Assembly (NCBI GenBank): GCA_017849335.1 | Contig: JAFIHP010000093.1 | Coordinates: 1-10,549, forward strand | Reading direction: 5' to 3' | Source: Actinomycetales bacterium | GTDB taxonomy: Bacteria > Actinomycetota > Actinomycetes > S36-B12 | Length of the DNA stretch: 10,549 bases | Part shown: positions 6,208 to 10,549 of the stretch, one piece after another | Numbering within the stretch: position 1 is the first letter of the stretch | Layout: each line of letters starts with the position of its first letter | Position numbers and translations under genes: made by a program | The notes under the pieces: model-generated | Seen by the model: the letters and a program-made list of their open reading frames with translations, nothing else | Told to the model about the DNA's origin: nothing | Database searches by the model: none

Positions 6208-6996
6208 TCAGACGTCAGCCGGGTGCAGCCGGAACCGCACGATGCCCACGAACTCGTCCGGGTCGAGGCTGGCTCCCCCGACGAGCGCTCCGTCGACGTC
6301 GGGCTTCGCCATGATCCCCGCGACGTTCGAGGACTTCACCGAGCCGCCGTAGAGCACGCGCACCGCCTCCGCGACCTCCGGCCCGAACGTCTCGCCGATC
6401 CGCGCCCGGATCGCCGCACAGACCTCCTGTGCGTCCTCCGGCGTCGCGACCTCGCCGGTGCCGATCGCCCAGACGGGCTCGTAGGCGATCACCAGGCCGG
6501 CGACCTGCTCACCGGTCAGGCCAGCCAGGTCGGCATCGAGCTGCGCCAGGACGTACGCGACCTGCTCGCCGGACTGCCGGACGGGTAGGCCCTCGCCCAT
6601 GCACACGATCGGGACGAGACCATGCGCCAGCGCGGCCTTGGCCTTGGCGTTCACGACCTCGTCGGTCTCGGCGTGGTACTCACGTCGCTCGCTGTGCCCG
6701 ACCGTCACGTACGTGCACCCGAGCTTGGCGAGCATCGGTCCGCTCACCTCGCCGGTGTACGCCCCCGACGCGTGCACCGAGACGTCCTGGCCGCCGTACT
6801 GGATGTCGTACTTGTCCCCGTCCACGAGCGTCTGGACCGAACGGATGTCGGTGAAGGGCGGGAGCACGGCCACGTCGACGGCCTTGTAGTCGTCGTCGTT
6901 CAGTGCGAACGCCAGCTTCTGCACCAGGGCGATGGCCTCGAGGTGGTTGAGGTTCATCTTCCAGTTCCCGGCCATGAGCGGCTTGCGGGGTGCCAT
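6208..6996 (-). CDS. tpiA: Triosephosphate isomerase
   Basis: TpiA interconverts dihydroxyacetone phosphate and glyceraldehyde 3-phosphate in glycolysis and gluconeogenesis. The 262-residue product is a standard beta/alpha-barrel length. Catalytic residues are in place: Asn11 and Lys13 in GNWKMN, His101 in TVGHSERR, and Glu173 in AYEPVWAIGTG. The phosphate-binding LYGGSVKSSN and the GALVGGASLDPDEF end are near the C terminus. The ATG at 6994-6996 shares its A with the last base of the pgk TGA (TGATG), and GGAGGAGA stands 7 bases upstream, so it is both coupled to pgk and given a strong ribosome site. It is the third gene of the gap-pgk-tpiA unit. Confidence 0.98.
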   Translation of the reverse strand: MAPRKPLMAGNWKMNLNHLEAIALVQKLAFALNDDDYKAVDVAVLPPFTDIRSVQTLVDGDKYDIQYGGQDVSVHASGAYTGEVSGPMLAKLGCTYVTVGHSERREYHAETDEVVNAKAKAALAHGLVPIVCMGEGLPVRQSGEQVAYVLAQLDADLAGLTGEQVAGLVIAYEPVWAIGTGEVATPEDAQEVCAAIRARIGETFGPEVAEAVRVLYGGSVKSSNVAGIMAKPDVDGALVGGASLDPDEFVGIVRFRLHPADV

Positions 6997-8213
6997 CAGT
7001 GCGTCTCCTCCAGTACAGCCAGGCCCGGGAGGGTCTTGCCCTCCAGGAACTCCAGGCTCGCACCGCCACCGGTGCTGATGTGGGTGAACGCATCCTCGTC
7101 GACGTCGAGGATGCGGACCGCGGCGGCGGAGTCGCCGCCACCGATCACGGTCAGTGCGGACGACGCGGCCATCGCGCGCGCCACCGCGAGGGTGCCCGCC
7201 GCGAAGGCATCCATCTCGAACACGCCCATCGGGCCGTTCCAGACGACGGTGCCCGCGTCGGCGATCTTCGACGCGAACAGCTCGGCCGTTGCCGGGCCGA
7301 TGTCCAGCCCCATCCAGCCGTCCGGGATCGCGTCAGCCGCGACGACCTGGGTAGCGGCGTCCGCGGCGAACGCGTCGGCAACGACCACGTCGACGGGGAG
7401 CACCAGCTCGACGCCCCGCTCAGCCGCCTGGGCGACGAACCCGCGCACGGTCTCGATCTGGTCGGCCTCCAGCAGGGAGGTGCCGACGCCGTAGCCCGCA
7501 GCCGCCAGGAACGTGTAGGCCATCCCGCCGCCGATCAGCAGCCGGTCCACGCGCCCGATCAGGTTGCCGATGACGCCCAGCTTGTCGCTGACCTTCGACC
7601 CGCCGAGGACGACCACGAAGGGTCGCGCGGGCTCGGCCATGATGCCGCCGAAGACCGAGGCCTCCTTGTGCACCAGGCGCCCGGCGGCGTTGGGCAGCTT
7701 GCGGGCGACGTCGGTGACCGACGCCTGGTTGCGGTGCACGACGCCGAACCCGTCGGAGACGTACACGTCGGCGAGCTCGGCGAGCTCGGCGGCCAGCGCC
7801 TCGCGCTCGGCGGCGTCCTTGCTCGACTCCCGCGCGTCGAACCGGATGTTCTCCAGCAGCATCACGTCGCCGGGCTCCAGCGCCGCGACCATCGCACGGG
7901 CGTGGGGTCCGGTGATGTCGTCGGCCACCTCGACGTCGGCGTCGAGGAGCTCGCTGAGCCGGTCGGCCACGGGCTGGAGGGTGAGCGCGGGGACGCGCTC
8001 ACCCTTCGCCCGTCCGAGGTGCGCCACCAGGACGACCTTCGCGCCGTGGTCGCGCAGGTACGCGATCGTGGGCAGTGCTGCCCGGATGCGTCCGTCGTCG
8101 GTGATGACCTTGTCGTCGTCCGGACCGTCCGGCCCGTCGGCGAGCGGCACGTTGAAGTCGGCGCGGACGAGGACCGTCCGCCCGGCGACCTCCAGGTCGT
8201 CGAGTGACTTCAT
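6996..8213 (-). CDS. pgk: Phosphoglycerate kinase
   Basis: Pgk transfers phosphate between 1,3-bisphosphoglycerate and ADP, the first ATP-yielding step of glycolysis. The 405-residue length is normal. The N-terminal domain has RADFNVPL (17-24), the HLGRAKG loop (65-71) and ENIRF (121-125). The C-terminal nucleotide domain has GGSKVSDK (204-211), WNGPMGVFE (325-333), GGGDSAAA (358-365) and STGGGASLEFLEG (380-392), the usual hinge and nucleotide motifs. The ATG at 8211-8213 follows the gap stop by 6 bases; a weak AGGA overlaps the gap TAG, so translation is probably coupled. The TGA overlaps the tpiA ATG by one base. Confidence 0.98.
   Translation of the reverse strand: MKSLDDLEVAGRTVLVRADFNVPLADGPDGPDDDKVITDDGRIRAALPTIAYLRDHGAKVVLVAHLGRAKGERVPALTLQPVADRLSELLDADVEVADDITGPHARAMVAALEPGDVMLLENIRFDARESSKDAAEREALAAELAELADVYVSDGFGVVHRNQASVTDVARKLPNAAGRLVHKEASVFGGIMAEPARPFVVVLGGSKVSDKLGVIGNLIGRVDRLLIGGGMAYTFLAAAGYGVGTSLLEADQIETVRGFVAQAAERGVELVLPVDVVVADAFAADAATQVVAADAIPDGWMGLDIGPATAELFASKIADAGTVVWNGPMGVFEMDAFAAGTLAVARAMAASSALTVIGGGDSAAAVRILDVDEDAFTHISTGGGASLEFLEGKTLPGLAVLEETH
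7004..7011 (-). promoter_or_regulatory. Strong ribosome binding site of tpiA
   Basis: GGAGGAGA on the minus strand, inside the last codons of pgk, is 7 bases before the tpiA ATG. It is the strongest Shine-Dalgarno match in the window and decides the start at the TGATG overlap. Confidence 0.75.
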
Positions 8214-8219
8214 GGCGTC

Positions 8220-9224
8220 CTACAGCTTCGAGCCGACGAGCGCGACGAGGTCGACGAGCCGGTTGCTGTAGCCCCACTCGTTGTCGTACCAGCCGACGAC
8301 CTTGACCATGTTGCCGTTGGCGTGGGTCAGCTGCGCGTCGAAGATGCACGACGACGGGTCGGTGACGATGTCGCTGGACACGATCGGGTCCTCGGTGTAG
8401 GTCAGGTAGCCCTTCAGGGCGCCCTCCGCCGCCGCCTTGACGACCGCGTTGACCTCCTCCTTCGTGGCTGCCGTGCGCAGCTCGACGGTCAGGTCGGTCG
8501 CCGAGCCCGTCGGGACCGGAACGCGCATCGCGTACCCGTCGAGCTTGCCCTTCAGGTGCGGCAGGACGAGCGCGATGGCCTTCGCCGCGCCGGTCGTCGT
8601 CGGGATCATGTTCAGCGCCGCAGCGCGGGCCCGACGCAGGTCCTTGTGCGGGTAGTCCAGCACGTTCTGGTCGTTGGTGTAGGCGTGGATCGTGGTCATC
8701 AGGCCGCGCTCGATCCCGAACGCGTCGTCGATCGCCTTCGCCATCGGCGCCAGGCAGTTGGTGGTGCAGGAGGCGTTGGAGATGACGTTGTCGGTCGCGG
8801 GGTCGTAGTCCTTGTCGTTGACGCCCATGACGATCGTGATGTCCTCGCCCTTGGCCGGCGCGGAGATGATGACCTTCTTCGCCCCGGCGGCGATGTGCTT
8901 GCGCGCATCGTCGGCGTTGGTGAAGAAGCCCGTCGACTCGATCACGATATCGGCGCCCACCGACGCCCACGGGAGGGCCGCCGGGTCGCGCTCGGCGAAC
9001 ACGGGGATGTCGACGCCGTCGACCACGATCTTGCCGTCGCCCGCCTCGACGGTCTTGCCCAGCCGCCCGAGGATGCTGTCGTACTTCAGCAGGTGAGCCA
9101 GGGTCTTGGTGTCGGTCAGGTCGTTGACGCCCACGATCTCGACGTCGGCGCCGCTGGCCACGACGGCGCGGTAGAAGTTGCGGCCGATCCGGCCGAAGCC
9201 GTTGATGCCCACCTTGACTGTCAC
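8220..9224 (-). CDS. gap: Glyceraldehyde-3-phosphate dehydrogenase, type I, NAD-type
   Basis: This enzyme oxidises glyceraldehyde 3-phosphate to 1,3-bisphosphoglycerate with NAD reduction in glycolysis. I choose the GTG at 9222-9224, giving 334 residues that begin (M)TVKVGINGFGRIGRN; GAGGAG lies 5 bases upstream and the family starts here. A longer frame from 9263 would add 13 unlikely residues. The Rossmann motif is GINGFGRIG (6-14). Asp35 after VGVN is typical of NAD rather than NADP use. The active site ASCTTNCLAP has the catalytic Cys153, paired with His180. NEWGYSNRLVDL is near the C terminus. The gene leads the gap-pgk-tpiA operon, 137 bp downstream of whiA, and a likely promoter sits in that spacer. 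Confidence 0.97.
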   Translation of the reverse strand: MTVKVGINGFGRIGRNFYRAVVASGADVEIVGVNDLTDTKTLAHLLKYDSILGRLGKTVEAGDGKIVVDGVDIPVFAERDPAALPWASVGADIVIESTGFFTNADDARKHIAAGAKKVIISAPAKGEDITIVMGVNDKDYDPATDNVISNASCTTNCLAPMAKAIDDAFGIERGLMTTIHAYTNDQNVLDYPHKDLRRARAAALNMIPTTTGAAKAIALVLPHLKGKLDGYAMRVPVPTGSATDLTVELRTAATKEEVNAVVKAAAEGALKGYLTYTEDPIVSSDIVTDPSSCIFDAQLTHANGNMVKVVGWYDNEWGYSNRLVDLVALVGSKL

Positions 9225-9229
9225 TGCTG

Positions 9230-9235
9230 CTCCTC
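9230..9235 (-). promoter_or_regulatory. Ribosome binding site that fixes the gap GTG start
   Basis: GAGGAG on the minus strand ends 5 bases before the GTG at 9224. It favours that start over the upstream ATG at 9263, which has no comparable site. Confidence 0.7.
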
Positions 9236-9287
9236 GATCGACGTTCGCCCCAGGGCGCCTCACGAACCGGTGTCCGTAAGCGCTGTC

Positions 9288-9293
9288 ATCCTA
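9288..9293 (-). promoter_or_regulatory. Likely -10 box of the gap-pgk-tpiA promoter
   Basis: TAGGAT on the minus strand, in the context GCTAGGATGACAG, is a good actinobacterial housekeeping-sigma -10 match. A start of transcription near 9281 would leave a leader of about 57 bases before the gap GTG. The region 17 bases upstream (ACCCTT, 9311-9316) is a poor -35, which is common in such promoters. Inverted repeats and two GACACCG words flank it. Confidence 0.55.
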
Positions 9294-9303
9294 GCGAAGG
9301 AGC

Positions 9304-9341
9304 GTGACCGAAGGGTGGCCGAATGCCGGCCGGCCGGTCAC
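9304..9341. repeat. Inverted repeat between whiA stop and gap -10 box
   Basis: GTGACCG (9304-9310) and CGGTCAC (9335-9341) form a perfect 7-bp inverted repeat. Inside it GGCCG (9317-9321) and CGGCC (9327-9331) can form a second stem. On the minus strand it starts about 20 bases after the whiA stop, so it may terminate whiA transcription; it also covers the -35 and spacer region of the gap promoter, so it could instead be an operator. Confidence 0.4.
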
Positions 9342-9353
9342 CGCACGGTGTCC
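9336..9353. repeat. Imperfect 18-bp palindrome carrying a GACAC word
   Basis: GGTCACCG (9336-9343), CA, CGGTGTCC (9346-9353) is a palindrome with one mismatched pair. The CGGTGTCC half recurs as a direct repeat at 9268-9275. Read on the minus strand each copy is GGACACCG, which contains GACAC, the core bound by WhiA in Streptomyces. A role as an operator for the gap operon is a guess. Confidence 0.4.
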
Positions 9354-9361
9354 CGAGCATG

Positions 9362-10342
9362 TCAGGGAAGCAGCATCTCCGGACCGAGCGCCGCCTCGGT
9401 GCTCGGGATCCCCAGGTCCGCGGCGCGCTTGTCGGCCAGCGCCAGCAGCCGGCGGATGCGCCCGGCGATCGCGTCCTTGGTCATCGGCGGGTCCGCGAGC
9501 GCCCCCAGCTCCTCCAGGCTCGCCTGCTGGTGCTCCAGCCGAAGGCGCCCGGCCACGACCAGATGGTCGGGGACGTCGTCGCCGAGGATCTCCATGGCGC
9601 GCTGCACCCGGGCTCCGGCGGCGACCGCTGCGCGCGCCGACCGGCGCAGGTTCGCGTCGTCGAAGTTCGCCAGGCGGTTCGCCGTCGCGCGGACCTCCCG
9701 GCGCATCCGCCGTTCCTCCCAGGCCATGACGGACTCGTGCGCCCCCAGGCGCGTCAGCAGGGCGCTGATGGCGTCTCCGTCCCGGATGACGACCCGGTCG
9801 ACCCCTCGGACCTCGCGCGACTTGGCGGAGATCCCCAGCCGTCGGGCCGCGCCGACGAGCGCCAGCGCCGCCTCCGGCCCGGGGCACGTGATCTCCAGCG
9901 ACGAGGACCGGCCCGGCTCCGTCAGGGAGCCGTGCGCCAGGAACGCACCCCGCCACGCGGCTTCGCAGTCGCACAGGCCGCCGGACACGATGGCCGGCGG
10001 CAGTCCGCGGACCGGTCGCCCGCTCCCGTCGACGAGCCCGGTCTGGCGGGCGAGCGCCTCGCCGCCGTCGACGACGCGCACCAGGTAGTGGGTCCCCTTG
10101 CGCAGGCCGCCACCCTGCACGATCGTGACGTCGGCCTCGTGGCCGTAGACGTCGAAGATGTCCTTGCGCAGCCGGCGGGCGATCGCCCCGGCGTCGACGT
10201 CGGCCTCGACGACGATGTGGCCGGACACGATGTGCAGGCCGCCGGCGAACCTAAGCAGGGTGGACACCTCGGCCTTGCGGCAGCAGGCCTTCGTGACCTC
10301 GACGCGGCTGAGCTCGTCCTTCACGGCCGCCGTCATCGCCAT
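9362..10342 (-). CDS. whiA: DNA-binding transcriptional regulator WhiA
   Basis: WhiA is a conserved Gram-positive protein with an inactive LAGLIDADG homing-endonuclease-like N-terminal domain and a C-terminal helix-turn-helix. In Streptomyces it acts with WhiB to control sporulation septation; in non-sporulating bacteria it is linked to cell division and chromosome segregation. The 326-residue length is normal. The start MAMTAAVKDELSRVE is the typical actinobacterial one, followed by the CCRKAEVSTLLRFAGGLHI region. The helix-turn-helix is at about 276-302 (LEELGALADPPMTKDAIAGR), ending near RRLLALAD. The ATG at 10342 has a purine-rich GAGAGGG upstream; the ATG two codons later is a possible alternative. 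It lies 60 bp after yvcK on the same strand, the standard yvcK-whiA order. Confidence 0.96.
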   Translation of the reverse strand: MAMTAAVKDELSRVEVTKACCRKAEVSTLLRFAGGLHIVSGHIVVEADVDAGAIARRLRKDIFDVYGHEADVTIVQGGGLRKGTHYLVRVVDGGEALARQTGLVDGSGRPVRGLPPAIVSGGLCDCEAAWRGAFLAHGSLTEPGRSSSLEITCPGPEAALALVGAARRLGISAKSREVRGVDRVVIRDGDAISALLTRLGAHESVMAWEERRMRREVRATANRLANFDDANLRRSARAAVAAGARVQRAMEILGDDVPDHLVVAGRLRLEHQQASLEELGALADPPMTKDAIAGRIRRLLALADKRAADLGIPSTEAALGPEMLLP

Positions 10343-10402
10343 CCGCCGCCCGCCCTCTCGTCCCGACCCTGCTCGACCCGCCCCGTCCGACCGGTGCGTC
10401 GG

Positions 10403-10549
10403 TCAGGCGAGCACCGTATCGAATGCCACCGCCAGCCGCTGCGGGTCGTGCTGGCCGGCGAAGCCCTCCCCGGTGCGCGCGACGTCCATCAGGAACAGCT
10501 CGGCGCCGAGGTCGCCGCTCGACCGCCGGAGCGCGTCCAGGTCCTCGAC
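10403..10549 (-). CDS. yvcK: YvcK/CofD-like gluconeogenesis factor, C-terminal end (5' end outside window)
   Basis: Only the last 48 codons and a TGA stop are present; the frame is open to the right edge. The fragment ends GAELFLMDVA, a short variable stretch, then QHDPQRLAVAFDTVLA, which resembles the C-terminal end of actinobacterial YvcK proteins (DVA, then HDP, LA, AF pattern). YvcK binds UDP-sugars and affects carbon use and cell-wall synthesis in Bacillus and mycobacteria (CuvA). The position directly upstream of whiA on the same strand matches the widespread rapZ-yvcK-whiA arrangement and is the main support, since the fragment is short and lacks the nucleotide-binding core. Confidence 0.8.
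   Translation of the reverse strand, partial: VEDLDALRRSSGDLGAELFLMDVARTGEGFAGQHDPQRLAVAFDTVLA

Noticed and set aside
9225..9263. 13-residue N-terminal extension of gap from an upstream ATG
   Set aside because: The extension has no family similarity, while the GTG at 9224 has GAGGAG at 5 bases and gives the standard TVKVGINGFGRIG start. The extension also covers the probable leader.
8322..10088. 588-codon open frame on the plus strand across gap and whiA
   Set aside because: It runs antisense through two well-supported genes and their spacer, with no recognisable domain; a high-GC shadow frame.
10387..10404. Small inverted repeats around the yvcK stop codon
   Set aside because: Only 5-bp stems with 6-base loops, easily found by chance at this GC content; no T tract.
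1..10549. Mobile element, CRISPR array, tRNA or rRNA, toxin-antitoxin, phage or biosynthetic cassette
   Set aside because: None seen. All genes are housekeeping genes with uniform composition and conserved order, and no spacer is large enough for a hidden module.

Overview
This is a GC-rich window of core actinobacterial chromosome, probably from a Micrococcales or Cellulomonadaceae-like genome, though the genus is a guess. The pointers are very high GC with strongly biased third codon positions, OpcA and RbpA (OpcA is shared with cyanobacteria, RbpA is actinobacterial), the long actinobacterial type of transaldolase, and the gap-whiA-yvcK neighbourhood. Every gene is recognisable and intact apart from the two cut by the window edges. 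No stretch over 300 bases lacks a gene; the largest gap is 137 bp, between whiA and gap.

Plus strand, 1-5472: a pentose phosphate operon in the order tkt (5' end missing), tal, zwf, opcA, pgl. The junctions are 31 bp, 1 bp, a 4-bp ATGA overlap and 2 bp, so this is almost certainly one transcript whose promoter lies left of the window. Zwf and Pgl carry out the first two oxidative steps (glucose-6-phosphate to 6-phosphogluconate, yielding reduced cofactor). OpcA supports Zwf activity. Tkt and Tal return pentose phosphates to glycolytic intermediates.

Minus strand, 10549-5482 (in transcription order): yvcK (C-terminal end only), whiA, gap, pgk, tpiA, secG, rbpA. Gap, Pgk and TpiA are the triose part of glycolysis and form a tight operon (6-bp gap, then a 1-bp TGATG overlap). 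A likely promoter with a TAGGAT -10 box sits in the whiA-gap spacer. secG (protein export) and rbpA (RNA polymerase and sigma factor binding protein) follow after an 80-bp and a 61-bp spacer. YvcK is a factor in central carbon and cell-wall balance, and WhiA is a DNA-binding regulator.

The two units converge: the pgl and rbpA stop codons are 9 bp apart, and the pgl 3' end carries two adjacent inverted repeats that may act as terminator or barrier elements.

I found no undescribed multi-gene system. The items worth a second look are small: an exact 19-bp tandem duplication just upstream of rbpA, a repeated GACACCG motif (matching the GACAC core bound by WhiA in Streptomyces) together with inverted repeats in the whiA-gap spacer, the hairpins at the convergent junction, and a hairpin in the secG leader.
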